Assembly: GCF_003122205.1 (NCBI RefSeq)
Contig: NZ_QEYE01000013.1
Location: 1-64,000 of the forward strand
Reading direction: 5' to 3'
Length of the DNA stretch: 64,000 nucleotides
Source: Maritimibacter sp. 55A14
GTDB lineage: Bacteria; Pseudomonadota; Alphaproteobacteria; Rhodobacterales; Rhodobacteraceae
Shown here: positions 28,926-36,957 of the stretch, piece after piece
Position numbering within the stretch: the stretch's first letter is position 1
How the letters are laid out: each line of letters opens with the position of its first letter
The notes under the pieces: generated by a model
Databases searched by the model: none
The model's input: only the letters and a program-made list of their open reading frames with translations
Told to the model about the DNA's origin: nothing
Position numbers and translations under genes: made by a program

Positions 28926-29243
28926 ATGCCGTTCGACCGGGAAGACGATTTCGCTGCCGAGATGAAGGCCGGGGCCGCCGAGGCCGCCGCGCTGATGAAG
29001 ACCTTGTCCAATCCGTCACGTCTGATGATCATCTGCCTGCTTGTCGAGGGCGAGAAAAGCGTGGCGGAACTGGCGCGCGCACTGGGCGACAAGCAGCCCA
29101 GCGTCTCGCAGCATCTTGCCCGGCTCAGGGCAGAGGGGCTGGTCGTTCCGCGGCGCGCGGGGCGGATGATCTTCTATGCCCTCAACGACAATCGCGTGCG
29201 CCCGATCCTCGAGGCGCTGCACGCTGCCTATTGCCCGCGCTGA
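28926..29243 (+). CDS. ArsR/SmtB-family regulator, SqrR/BigR-like persulfide sensor
   Basis: A 105-residue winged-helix repressor with recognition region DKQPSVSQHLARLRAEGLV and wing RRAGRMIFYAL. It has exactly two cysteines, C37 (LMIICLLVEG) and C103 (AAYCPR). Their spacing of 66 equals that of C41 and C107 in Rhodobacter capsulatus SqrR, which form a polysulfide bridge and release DNA. Metal-sensing ArsR motifs such as ELCVCD are absent. It is divergent from the MBL/YeeE operon with an AT-rich palindrome between. The ATG 28926 is chosen over an upstream frame start at 28884 because MPFDREDD is the usual N-terminal position. Confidence 0.88.
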   Translation: MPFDREDDFAAEMKAGAAEAAALMKTLSNPSRLMIICLLVEGEKSVAELARALGDKQPSVSQHLARLRAEGLVVPRRAGRMIFYALNDNRVRPILEALHAAYCPR

Positions 29244-29244
29244 C

Positions 29245-29258
29245 TTGACCTGTATCAA
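29245..29258. promoter_or_regulatory. FNR/FnrL-like box upstream of the TraR/DksA-type gene
   Basis: TTGAC-CTGT-ATCAA, one base from the FNR consensus TTGAT-N4-ATCAA, centred about 58 bases before the ATG at 29310. It immediately follows the stop of the ArsR gene, so the zinc-finger gene probably has its own redox-controlled promoter. Confidence 0.6.
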
Positions 29259-29309
29259 TGTACCTGGGCCGCCGCGCGGCCTAGTGTGATCCGGCAAGGA
29301 GGACCGCCC

Positions 29310-29627
29310 ATGATCCCCGTATCCGAGCGCAAGGCGCAACTGGAAGCCCGCAAGGCCGAGCTGGAGACCAGTCTCGACCGGATCGAGAATACGCTCGACG
29401 AGACGCCCAATGCGGATGCCGAGGAACGCGCGACCGAGCGCGAGGGCGACGAGGTACTCGAAGGTCTGGGCGCGGTGGAACTTCGCGAGTTGACGATGAT
29501 CCGGGCAGCGCTGAAACGGATCGAGGCGGGGGAGTACGGCTATTGCACCAAATGCGGGGAGCAGGTTTCCGAAGAACGGCTCGATCTGCTACCCTATACC
29601 CCGTTCTGCCGCAAATGCGCGACCTGA
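29310..29627 (+). CDS. TraR/DksA-family zinc-finger protein
   Basis: A 105-residue protein. An N-terminal coiled coil (about 5-70) with ERKAQLEARKAELETSLDRI precedes the C-terminal zinc finger held by C79, C82, C100 and C103 (GYCTKCGEQ and FCRKC). It is shorter than canonical DksA and lacks an obvious DxxDxA coiled-coil tip, so it belongs to the short DksA-like group and may not act on RNA polymerase in the DksA way. AAGGAGGA precedes the ATG. An FNR-like box upstream suggests low-oxygen control. Confidence 0.85.
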   Translation: MIPVSERKAQLEARKAELETSLDRIENTLDETPNADAEERATEREGDEVLEGLGAVELRELTMIRAALKRIEAGEYGYCTKCGEQVSEERLDLLPYTPFCRKCAT

Positions 29628-29641
29628 GGGAGGACCGTGAC

Positions 29642-29860
29642 ATGTCGTTCGAGAACCTGAAAGCCGGGATCGACCTGCTGATGCAGGAAATCGTTGAGCG
29701 TCCGGAAGATGCGCATGTCCTGCAGGAGCAGCTTCGCGAGAAGCTGGCGGAAATGCGCGATCTCGGTCTGCCGCTGCCCGACGATCTGGTCCGCCTGGAG
29801 AGATATCTCGAGGAGCGGGAAGAAGGCGACGGGCCGTCCTTCGAGAACATGCCCGTTTGA
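29642..29860 (+). CDS. Small acidic helical protein of unknown function
   Basis: A 72-residue, acidic, predicted alpha-helical protein with no cysteines. It is rich in Glu, Leu and Arg, for example LQEQLREKLAEMRDLGLPLP and VRLERYLEEREEGDG. The ATG at 29642 has GGGAGGA 7-14 bases upstream and lies 14 bases after the zinc-finger gene, so the two are likely co-transcribed. I do not recognise a family. The codon pattern and strong ribosome site support a real gene. Confidence 0.7.
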   Translation: MSFENLKAGIDLLMQEIVERPEDAHVLQEQLREKLAEMRDLGLPLPDDLVRLERYLEEREEGDGPSFENMPV

Positions 29861-29881
29861 TGTATGGGCCGGCGGGCGCTA

Positions 29882-31090
29882 TCAGCCCCCGGCCTGCCGG
29901 CGCAACTCGTGGCGTGCGACCTGGCGGCGATGCACCGCGTCGGGTCCGTCGGCTAGGCGCAGCGTGCGCAGATGGGTCCATTGCCGGGCCAGCGGCGTGT
30001 CTTGGCTTATGCCCTGCGCGCCGAACATCTGGACAGCCTGATCCGTCACCTCCAGGGCCACCTCGGGCGCCACCACCTTGATCTGACTGATCCAGGGTGC
30101 CGCGGCGCGGGCATCGCCCCGATCCATCATCCAGGCGGCCTTGAGGCACAGGAGCCTCGCCATTTCGATCTTCATGCGCGCATCGGCGATGATGTCGTGG
30201 TTGGCACCCAGCGCCGCGAGCGGCTTGCCGAAGGCGTCGCGCGTCTGCGCGCGCCCGCACATCAGCGCCAGCGCCCGTTCCGCCTGGCCGATGGCGCGCA
30301 TGCAGTGATGAATGCGGCCCGGCCCCAACCGGCCTTGCGCGATCTCGAAGCCGCGGCCTTCGCCCAGCAGCATGTTCTCGGCCGCAACCCGGACTTCGGC
30401 GAAGCGGATATGCATGTGCCCGTGCGGCGCGTCGTCATGGCCGTAGACTTCCATCGCGCGCAGCGTCTCGATGCCGGGTGTGTCGGCGGGCACCACGATC
30501 ATCGAATGGCGGCCATGTTTCGGGGCCTCGCCCCCGCCGGTGCGGACCATCACGATATAGACCGCGCAACGCGGATCGCCCGCCCCGGTGGCCCACCATT
30601 TCTCGCCGTTCAGGACGTAGCAGTCACCGTCGCGCCGGCAGCTCATCGCGATATTCGTGGCGTCGGAGGAGGCGACAGCGGGCTCCGTCATCAGGTAGGC
30701 GGAGCGGATCTCGCCGGCCATCAGCGGCTCCAGCCAGCGGGCCTGCATCGCGGCGTCGCCGTAGCGCGCGAAAACCTCCATGTTGCCGGTGTCGGGCGCG
30801 TTGCAGTTGAAGACCTCGGCGGCCAGGTGGGACTTGCCCATTTCCTCGGCCAAGTAGGCGTATTCCACCGTGCTGAGCCCCGGCCCGTCGGCGAAGGTCT
30901 TCCAGAAGTTCCAGAGCCCGGCGGTGCGGGCCCGCGCCTTGAGCCCCTCCAGAATCTCGGTCTGGCGCGGTGTGAAGGCCCAGCGGTTCCCCACGTCGAC
31001 CTCGGCCAGGTACTCCGCGTCGAGCGGGGCGATCTCCTCGGCCACCATTCGGGCCACCGCGTCGTGGATCGGGCGGAGCCGTTCCGTCAT
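29882..31090 (-). CDS. Acyl-CoA dehydrogenase family protein (ACAD10/11-like)
   Basis: A 402-residue flavoprotein of the acyl-CoA dehydrogenase family. It has SAYLMTEPAVASSDATNI near 133-150 and YVLNGEKWWATGAGDP near 160. GRIHHCMRAIGQAERALALM marks the C-terminal helical domain, and AVQMFGAQGISQDTPL lies near the end. The start at 31090 (MTERLRPIHDAV) has GGTGGA about 7 bases upstream; a much longer frame to 32272 is a shadow of the opposite gene. It diverges from an APH-type kinase gene, the pairing found fused in ACAD10/11. Confidence 0.88.
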   Translation of the reverse strand: MTERLRPIHDAVARMVAEEIAPLDAEYLAEVDVGNRWAFTPRQTEILEGLKARARTAGLWNFWKTFADGPGLSTVEYAYLAEEMGKSHLAAEVFNCNAPDTGNMEVFARYGDAAMQARWLEPLMAGEIRSAYLMTEPAVASSDATNIAMSCRRDGDCYVLNGEKWWATGAGDPRCAVYIVMVRTGGGEAPKHGRHSMIVVPADTPGIETLRAMEVYGHDDAPHGHMHIRFAEVRVAAENMLLGEGRGFEIAQGRLGPGRIHHCMRAIGQAERALALMCGRAQTRDAFGKPLAALGANHDIIADARMKIEMARLLCLKAAWMMDRGDARAAAPWISQIKVVAPEVALEVTDQAVQMFGAQGISQDTPLARQWTHLRTLRLADGPDAVHRRQVARHELRRQAGG

Positions 31091-31189
31091 GCCAAGATCC
31101 ACCGGTCTCACCTCCGCCTTCCGTTGTCCCGTGACAGAACCAGCGCCCCGGCGGCTTGTCAATTGCGGCGGGTCGCGTAGAACGGGGGC

Positions 31190-32221
31190 ATGGCCCCGCT
31201 CGATCCCGCGCTCGACACGACGGTTCTGATCCCCTGGCTGGAACGCCACGTGCCGGGGTTCCGCGGGTTTCGCGGGATCGAGAAATTCGGCACCGGCCAG
31301 TCGAACCCGACCTATCGTATCTTTGCTGAGAGCGGGGATTGTGTGCTGCGCGCCAAGCCGCCCGGAAAGTTGCTGAAATCCGCGCATCAAGTGGAGCGCG
31401 AATACCGCGTGATGGCGGCGCTTGAGGACAGCGCGGTGGCGGTGCCGAAGATGCAGGCGCTGGCCGAGGACGCCGACTCGCCCCTGGGGCGGGCTTTCTT
31501 CGTGATGGAACATGTCGCTGGGCGGATATTCTGGGACCCCGCCTTGCCTGAACTGGCGCGGGCGGACCGTGCCCCGATCTATACCGCGATGGCGGACACG
31601 CTGGCGGCGCTGCACGCGATCGATCCGGATGCGGCGGGGCTGTCGGATTTCGGGCGGCCGGGGAATTATTTCGCCCGCCAGACGGACCGCTGGGCGGGGC
31701 AGTACCGGGCCGCGCGGGTGACGTCGAACGCCGATATGGACTGGCTGGCGCAGTGGCTGCCGGGGCATCTGCCGCCCGATGACGGGCAGGTGGCGCTGGT
31801 GCATGGGGACTACCGGCTGGACAACATGATCTTCGCCCCCGACGCGCCGCGCGTCGCCGCGCTGCTGGACTGGGAGCTTTCCACGCTGGGCCATCCGTTT
31901 GCCGATCTCGCCTATCAATGCATGCAGTGGCGGCTGCCGCACGATGCCGGGATGCGCGGGCTGGGTGGGTTGGAGCGCGCCGCGCTGGGCCTGCCGGAGG
32001 AAGCCGATTACGTGGCGGCCTATTGCGAACGGCGCGGGATCGGCGGCATCGACGGCTGGCCGGTTCTTCTGGCTTTCAGCTTCTTCCGGCTGGCCGCGAT
32101 CCTGGAGGGCGTCGTGCGCCGCGCCAGAGACGGCAACGCGTCCAACCCGGATGCCGCGCGGCGCTATGCCACCGCGATCCCGGTGCTGGCGCGGATGGGA
32201 CGGGATTGCGTCGATGGCTGA
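31190..32221 (+). CDS. Phosphotransferase (APH) family kinase, acyl-CoA dehydrogenase-associated
   Basis: A 343-residue aminoglycoside-phosphotransferase-fold kinase. The Brenner motif VHGDYRLDNMIF has catalytic D207, and the metal-binding VAALLDWELSTLGHP follows. The N-terminal lobe has FGTGQSNPTYRI and VLRAKPPGKLL. Homologues partner with ACAD-type enzymes: ACAD10/11 in animals, and LvaA with LvaC in levulinate catabolism, where a 4-hydroxyacyl-CoA is phosphorylated before elimination. The neighbouring divergent dehydrogenase supports this type of role over antibiotic resistance. Confidence 0.87.
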   Translation: MAPLDPALDTTVLIPWLERHVPGFRGFRGIEKFGTGQSNPTYRIFAESGDCVLRAKPPGKLLKSAHQVEREYRVMAALEDSAVAVPKMQALAEDADSPLGRAFFVMEHVAGRIFWDPALPELARADRAPIYTAMADTLAALHAIDPDAAGLSDFGRPGNYFARQTDRWAGQYRAARVTSNADMDWLAQWLPGHLPPDDGQVALVHGDYRLDNMIFAPDAPRVAALLDWELSTLGHPFADLAYQCMQWRLPHDAGMRGLGGLERAALGLPEEADYVAAYCERRGIGGIDGWPVLLAFSFFRLAAILEGVVRRARDGNASNPDAARRYATAIPVLARMGRDCVDG

Positions 32222-32288
32222 GCGGGCGAAGGATTGCCGGTGGCCGCGCTTTGGGGTTTCCAAAACAGACACAATTATGTCAAATCAT

Positions 32289-32311
32289 GTGGTATTGTGC
32301 GTCCATACCAC
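32289..32311. repeat. 7-bp inverted repeat upstream of the alpha/beta hydrolase gene
   Basis: GTGGTAT-N9-ATACCAC (arms 32289-32295 and 32305-32311), 20 bases ahead of the ATG at 32332. It has no T-tract, so an operator or 5' leader hairpin is more likely than a terminator. Confidence 0.4.
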
Positions 32312-32331
32312 GAAATCTGCGATCGGCCTGA

Positions 32332-33027
32332 ATGACTGACCCGCTTCTCCTCCTGCCCGGCATGATCTGCGACGCGCGCCTGTTCGGCCCGCAGATCGCC
32401 GCGCTCTCCTCGCTCTTCACACTGCAGATCGGCCGGATCACAAAATCCGAATCGATCGAACGGATCGCGCTCGACGTGCTCAGGGACGCGCCGGAACGGT
32501 TCGCGTTGGCGGGCGCGGGTATGGGGGGCTCGGTCGCGATGGAGGTTCTGCGGCGCGCACCCGAGCGGGTCAGCCGCCTGGCGCTGATCGACACCGATCC
32601 CTTCGCCGAAAGCTCGGCCGCCGCGGCCGATCGCGACCCGCAGATCGCGCGGGTGCGCGCCGGCGGGCTGGCCGAGGTCGCGCGGGAACTGGTCGGGCTG
32701 GAACATCTGGCGCCGGGGCCCCGGCGCGACGAGGTGCAGGCGCTGGTCGTGGACATGGCCTGCCGTATCGGCGAGGCCGCATTCATCCGCCAGTCGCGCG
32801 CCATGCAGCGCCGCCCCGACCAGCAGGCGCTGCTGCGCCGCGTCAAGGTGCCCGCGCTGGTGCTTTGCGGGGAACTCGACACGCTCTGCCCGGTGCGGCG
32901 GCACGAGCTGATGGCCACGCTCATTCCCGAGGCCCGGCTCGTCACCGTGCCCGAGGCCGGCCACATGCCGTCGCTGGAACACCCCGCCGCGGTGACCGAG
33001 GCGCTGGGCGACTGGCTCTATACCTAA
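32332..33027 (+). CDS. Alpha/beta hydrolase-fold protein lacking the nucleophile serine
   Basis: A 231-residue alpha/beta hydrolase-fold protein. LLLLPGMICDARLFGPQ is the oxyanion-side start, LCGELDTLCPV carries the acid residue and PEAGHMPSLEHP the catalytic His. The nucleophile elbow, normally GxSxGG, reads GAGMGG: the Ser position is Gly (codon GGT at 32518-32520). The protein may be non-hydrolytic, or use another mechanism. It converges on phaZ with a 4-base overlap of stop ends. Substrate is unknown. Confidence 0.8.
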   Translation: MTDPLLLLPGMICDARLFGPQIAALSSLFTLQIGRITKSESIERIALDVLRDAPERFALAGAGMGGSVAMEVLRRAPERVSRLALIDTDPFAESSAAAADRDPQIARVRAGGLAEVARELVGLEHLAPGPRRDEVQALVVDMACRIGEAAFIRQSRAMQRRPDQQALLRRVKVPALVLCGELDTLCPVRRHELMATLIPEARLVTVPEAGHMPSLEHPAAVTEALGDWLYT

Positions 33028-34298
33028 CCGTCGTTGGCAGCCGGTTTCGGGCTGACCACGCGCAGCCTCCCACCCGAATTGGCGTCGATGAAATCGAGAA
33101 CCAGCGGCCGGATGTTGTTGCGCCAGGATTTGCCCGCGAAGATGCCGTAATGCCCGGCGCCGGGTTCCAGATGGCTGGCCTTCTTGTCGTCGGAAAGCCC
33201 GGTCAGTAGGTCGAGCGCCGCGACGCATTGCCCCGGCGCCGAGATGTCGTCCTCGGCCCCTTCGACGGTCTTGACGGCGGTTCGCGTGATCTTCGAGAGG
33301 TCGATGCGCTTGCCGCGCACGGTGAATTCGTTGCGCGCGATCTCGCGATTCTTGAAGATCCGCTCCACCGTGGAAAGGTAGAATTCGGCGGTCATGTCCA
33401 TCACCGCCAGGTACTCGTCATAGAAGGTGTTGTGGCGGTCGTGATCGGCGGCCTCGCCCTTGGAGACGCGGATGATCTGGTCGCGGAAGGCCTGGCTGTG
33501 GGTCTCGGCGTTCATCGACATGAAGGAGGCCAGTTGCAGCAGTCCGGGATAGACCATCCGCCCGACGCCCGCGTAATTGAAACCGACCCGCTGGATGACC
33601 ATGTGCTCGAGTTGGCCCATCGTCACCCGGCGGCCGAAATCGGTGACTTCTGTGGCGTTCGCGTCCGGGTCCACCGGGCCGCCGATCAGGGTCAGCGTGC
33701 GGGGCTGATCGTCGGGGTGTTCCTCGGCCAGCCATGCGGTGGCGGCCAAGGTCAATGGCACCGGCTGGCAGACCGAGATGACATGGGTGTCCGGACCCAG
33801 TTCGCGCATGAACTCCGCGATGTAGAGCGTGTAATCCTCGACATCGAATTTTCCTTTTGAAACAGGGATATCGCGCGCATTGTGCCAGTCGGTGATGAAG
33901 ATCTCGCAATTGGGCAGGAGGCTCAGCACGGTCTTGCGCAGCAGCGTCCCGTAATGGCCCGACATCGGCGCGACCAGAAAGACCCGCCGCGTCATCGTCT
34001 TGCGGTCGTTCACGCGGAAATGGATCAGGTCGCCGAAGGGACGCTCCACGATCCTGGCGGGGCTGACCACGTATTCGCGCCCCCCCGTCACCACCGTGTC
34101 GATGCCCCAGTCCGGTTTCGCGACCATGCGCGAGAAGCTGCGTTCCGTGACCTCGCCCCAGGCCGCCACGGAGGCAAGGAAGGGGTTCGGGATCAGGCCC
34201 ATGTTCGGATAAGAGCAGATGGCCTTGGCGGTTGCGCCCAACCACTGGTTGGTGATGCGCGCGCTTTCCATCAGATCATAGGTTGCGAGATATTTCAT
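33024..34298 (-). CDS. phaZ: Intracellular polyhydroxyalkanoate depolymerase
   Basis: A 424-residue PhaZ of the intracellular cysteine-type family. The nucleophile region THVISVCQPVPLTLAATA has C177, equivalent to the Cys nucleophile of Cupriavidus PhaZ1. LVAPMSGHYGTLLRKTV near 108 and the C-terminal GAGHYGIFAGKSWR carry the conserved His region. It breaks down stored PHA granules. The start at 34298 (MKYLATYDLM) fits the family and has GAGGCG upstream. It is divergent from phaC. Confidence 0.93.
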   Translation of the reverse strand: MKYLATYDLMESARITNQWLGATAKAICSYPNMGLIPNPFLASVAAWGEVTERSFSRMVAKPDWGIDTVVTGGREYVVSPARIVERPFGDLIHFRVNDRKTMTRRVFLVAPMSGHYGTLLRKTVLSLLPNCEIFITDWHNARDIPVSKGKFDVEDYTLYIAEFMRELGPDTHVISVCQPVPLTLAATAWLAEEHPDDQPRTLTLIGGPVDPDANATEVTDFGRRVTMGQLEHMVIQRVGFNYAGVGRMVYPGLLQLASFMSMNAETHSQAFRDQIIRVSKGEAADHDRHNTFYDEYLAVMDMTAEFYLSTVERIFKNREIARNEFTVRGKRIDLSKITRTAVKTVEGAEDDISAPGQCVAALDLLTGLSDDKKASHLEPGAGHYGIFAGKSWRNNIRPLVLDFIDANSGGRLRVVSPKPAANDG

Positions 34299-34399
34299 CT
34301 GTCGCCTCGTGATGCGGATCGGTGGGCCGACCCTGTCAATTCGTCGCTTTGCCCGACGCTTTATCGCGGTTATAGTGCAGGTGCAGCAATTTGGGGTCA

Positions 34400-36202
34400 A
34401 TGGTCATAATGTCTGAGGGCAAATCGCCGAAATCGGTCGACCAGGCGCGGTTGAACGCGAATCTCGCCAGGATGGAGGAGCTTTCCAAACGGCTCGTGTC
34501 GGCGATGTCCAATCGCGAGGGCCACCCTTCCGGGGTCAGCGGGCCGGGGCCGGATGTCTATTCCAAGGCGACCGCGGCCTACATGGCCGAGATGATGGCC
34601 AACCCCGCCAAGATGCTGGAACATCAGGTCGCCTATTGGGGCAAGTCGCTGACCCATTGGCTGGAAGCGCAGCAGGCGCTGGGCAGCGGCCAGTTCCGCG
34701 CGCCCGAGGACGACACGCCCGGCGACCGGCGCTTCCAGAACGAGTTGTGGCGGACTCATCCCTATTTCAATTTCGTCAAACAGCAGTATCTGCTGACCTC
34801 CCAGGCCATCGAGGCGACGCTGAACGACCTGGAGGGGCTGGATGAGGTCGACCGGCGCAGGGTCAATTTCTTTGCCCGGCAGATGATCGACCTCATGTCG
34901 CCGACCAACTACCTGGCGACCAATCCGGATGCGCTGGAACGGGCGGTGGAAACCGACGGGCAGTCGCTGGTGGATGGGCTGGAAAACCTGGTGCGCGATA
35001 TCGAATCGCATGGCGGCGAGTTGCTGGTCACGCTCTCGGACCCGGACGCGTTCGAGGTGGGTGGCAACATAGCCACGAGCGAGGGCTCGGTTGTCTATCG
35101 CAACCGGATGTTCGAGTTGATCCAGTACGCCCCGAAGACCGAGACGGTTCACACAACGCCGCTGGTCATCTTCCCGCCCTGGATCAACAAATATTACATC
35201 ATGGACCTTAAACCCCAGAACAGCCTGATCAACTGGCTGGTGGAGCAGGGGTTCACGCTATTCGTGGTGAGTTGGGTCAATCCCGACGCCAGCTATGCCG
35301 ATGTCGGCATCGACACCTATGTCGAGGAAGGCTACCTGCCCGCGATCGAAGAGGTGAAGTCGATCACCGGCCAGGACAAGATCAACGTCGTCGGTTATTG
35401 CATCGCCGGCACGACCTTGGCGATCGCGCTGGCCTATATGGCGCGCAAGGGCGACAAGTCGGTCCGTTCGGCGACCTTCTTCACCTCGCTGACCGATTTC
35501 AGCGACGTGGGCGAGATGGAGGTCTTCCTGACCGACGATTTCGTCGATGGCATCGGCGAGGAGATCGAGAACAAGGGGTACCTCCATTCGTTCTTCATGT
35601 CGCGCACCTTCACCTATCTGCGCGCCAATGACCTGGTCTATGGGCCCGCGATCCGCTCCTACATGCTGGGAGAGACGCCGCCGGCCTTCGACCTGCTCTA
35701 CTGGAACGGCGACAACACCAACCTGCCGGGGCGCATGACGATGGAATATCTGCGCCGCCTCTGCCAGAAGGACGAACTGGCGCGCGGCACGTTCGATCTC
35801 CTGGGCGAGTCGGTCACGCTGGGCGACATCAAGCTGCCGGTCTGCGCGGTGGCCTGCGAAACCGATCACATCGCGCCCTGGAAGGCGTCCTTCAACGGGT
35901 TCAAGACCTTCGGCAGCCGCGAAAAGACGTTCATCCTCTCGGAGTCCGGCCATATTGCGGGCGTGGTCAACCCGCCCTCGAAGAACAAATATGGCCATTA
36001 CACCAGCGACGCAAAGCTGGAGGCGCCGGAAAGCTGGCAGGCCGGGGCGGATTTCACGCAAGGCTCGTGGTGGCCGCGCTGGCGCGACTGGCTCAAACGG
36101 CGGTCCGGCAAGCAGGTGCCGGCGCGCAGTCCCGGTGATGATGGGCATCCGGTGCTCTGCCCAGCGCCCGGAACCTATGTGAAGGCCGTCCCGGACAGCT
36201 GA
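34400..36202 (+). CDS. phaC: Class I poly(R)-hydroxyalkanoic acid synthase
   Basis: A 600-residue class I PHA synthase. The lipase-like box VVGYCIAGTT has the catalytic Cys at 334 (numbered from 34400). ACETDHIAPWKASF supplies the Asp, and LSESGHIAGVVNPPS the His. The N-terminal domain, with HPYFNFVKQQYLL, is typical of class I enzymes. It polymerises 3-hydroxyacyl-CoA at the granule surface. ATG 34409 is an alternative start. It shares a 101-base divergent promoter region with phaZ. No perfect PhaR site is visible there, only a TGC-rich stretch at about 34377-34388. Confidence 0.95.
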   Translation: MVIMSEGKSPKSVDQARLNANLARMEELSKRLVSAMSNREGHPSGVSGPGPDVYSKATAAYMAEMMANPAKMLEHQVAYWGKSLTHWLEAQQALGSGQFRAPEDDTPGDRRFQNELWRTHPYFNFVKQQYLLTSQAIEATLNDLEGLDEVDRRRVNFFARQMIDLMSPTNYLATNPDALERAVETDGQSLVDGLENLVRDIESHGGELLVTLSDPDAFEVGGNIATSEGSVVYRNRMFELIQYAPKTETVHTTPLVIFPPWINKYYIMDLKPQNSLINWLVEQGFTLFVVSWVNPDASYADVGIDTYVEEGYLPAIEEVKSITGQDKINVVGYCIAGTTLAIALAYMARKGDKSVRSATFFTSLTDFSDVGEMEVFLTDDFVDGIGEEIENKGYLHSFFMSRTFTYLRANDLVYGPAIRSYMLGETPPAFDLLYWNGDNTNLPGRMTMEYLRRLCQKDELARGTFDLLGESVTLGDIKLPVCAVACETDHIAPWKASFNGFKTFGSREKTFILSESGHIAGVVNPPSKNKYGHYTSDAKLEAPESWQAGADFTQGSWWPRWRDWLKRRSGKQVPARSPGDDGHPVLCPAPGTYVKAVPDS

Positions 36203-36225
36203 GCGGAAATCCGTGCATTTCTGCG

Positions 36226-36273
36226 CTGCAATGCTGAAGAATCCTTGAAATGCTGCATTGCAGCAGTTATGTT
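36226..36273 (+). promoter_or_regulatory. Phasin 1 promoter with embedded PhaR site
   Basis: -35 TTGAAA at 36245-36250, a 17-base spacer, and -10 TATGTT at 36268-36273. The PhaR-type palindrome CTGC-ATT-GCAG sits at 36253-36263 inside the spacer, so bound PhaR would block RNA polymerase. A degenerate second site, CTGC-AAT-GCTG, lies at 36226-36236. The ATG is at 36312. Confidence 0.85.
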
Positions 36274-36311
36274 TCTGCAATCGCAAAAGCACCCCCTCTG
36301 GAGATACCCCG

Positions 36312-36758
36312 ATGACCAAAGCGACCGACTACACCAAAGCCTTCAGCGACATGATGAGCACCTTCCCGGCCGATTTCTCGGTCTACCAGGACGCGATGCA
36401 GAACAGCGCCGCGCTGGGCGAGAAACTCGCCAAGGTGGCGCTGACCGCCGCCGAGCAGTCCGCCGACATTTCCAGCAAGTGGACCAAGGACACGCTGGGC
36501 AAGATGGGCGCCGTCGCCAAGGTGCAGAAGGACCCGGCCGACTATTCCAAGGTTGCCACGGATTTCGCTTCCGCTTCGGTCGAGATGACGACCGAGAACC
36601 TGGCCGCTTTCGCCGAGGTTGCCAAGCGCGCCCAGATGGAGGCTTTTGAGCTGCTGATGGCATCCGGCAAGGACGCGACCGAAGAGATGACCGCGGCGAT
36701 GAAGAAAGCCACCACGGACGCGACCGCCGCGACCAAGAAAGCCGCGAAAGCCGCCTGA
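36312..36758 (+). CDS. Phasin family protein 1
   Basis: A 148-residue helical granule-coat protein. It starts MTKATDYTKAFSDMMSTFP and contains AALGEKLAKVALTAAEQSAD and NLAAFAEVAKRAQMEAFELL, the amphipathic phasin repeats. The C-terminus is an Ala/Lys-rich tail (DATAATKKAAKAA). Phasins cover the PHA granule and control its number and size. It is the first of three tandem paralogues and follows phaC by 109 bases. Its own promoter is controlled by a PhaR site. Confidence 0.9.
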   Translation: MTKATDYTKAFSDMMSTFPADFSVYQDAMQNSAALGEKLAKVALTAAEQSADISSKWTKDTLGKMGAVAKVQKDPADYSKVATDFASASVEMTTENLAAFAEVAKRAQMEAFELLMASGKDATEEMTAAMKKATTDATAATKKAAKAA

Positions 36759-36806
36759 TCGCGTGACGCTGCGACATGTGCGCCGCGGGCCTTGCCCGAT
36801 GTGCGG

Positions 36807-36839
36807 AAAGGGAGTGGGCCCGGGGCCTGCTCCCTTTTT
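36807..36839 (+). terminator. Terminator after phasin 1
   Basis: Stem AAAGGGAG / CTCCCTTT (36807-36814 and 36830-36837) with an additional inner GGCC pairing, running into TTTTTC. It closes the first phasin transcript. Confidence 0.8.
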
Positions 36840-36862
36840 CGTTCCGGCACTGGTCAAGAATG

Positions 36863-36911
36863 CCGCAGCGCAGAAAAAGATCTTGAAATGCTGCGCCGCA
36901 GCATGTACATA
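36863..36911 (+). promoter_or_regulatory. Phasin 2 promoter with embedded PhaR site
   Basis: -35 TTGAAA at 36883-36888, a 17-base spacer, and -10 TACATA at 36906-36911. CTGC-GCC-GCAG lies at 36891-36901 in the spacer, with the same 8-base offset from the -35 as in phasin 1. A second near-site, CCGC-AGC-GCAG, lies exactly 28 bases upstream at 36863-36873. Confidence 0.85.
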
Positions 36912-36957
36912 TCGGATCAGAAATTCCGCATAGCCAATCAGCCAAGGAGCAATGGCC

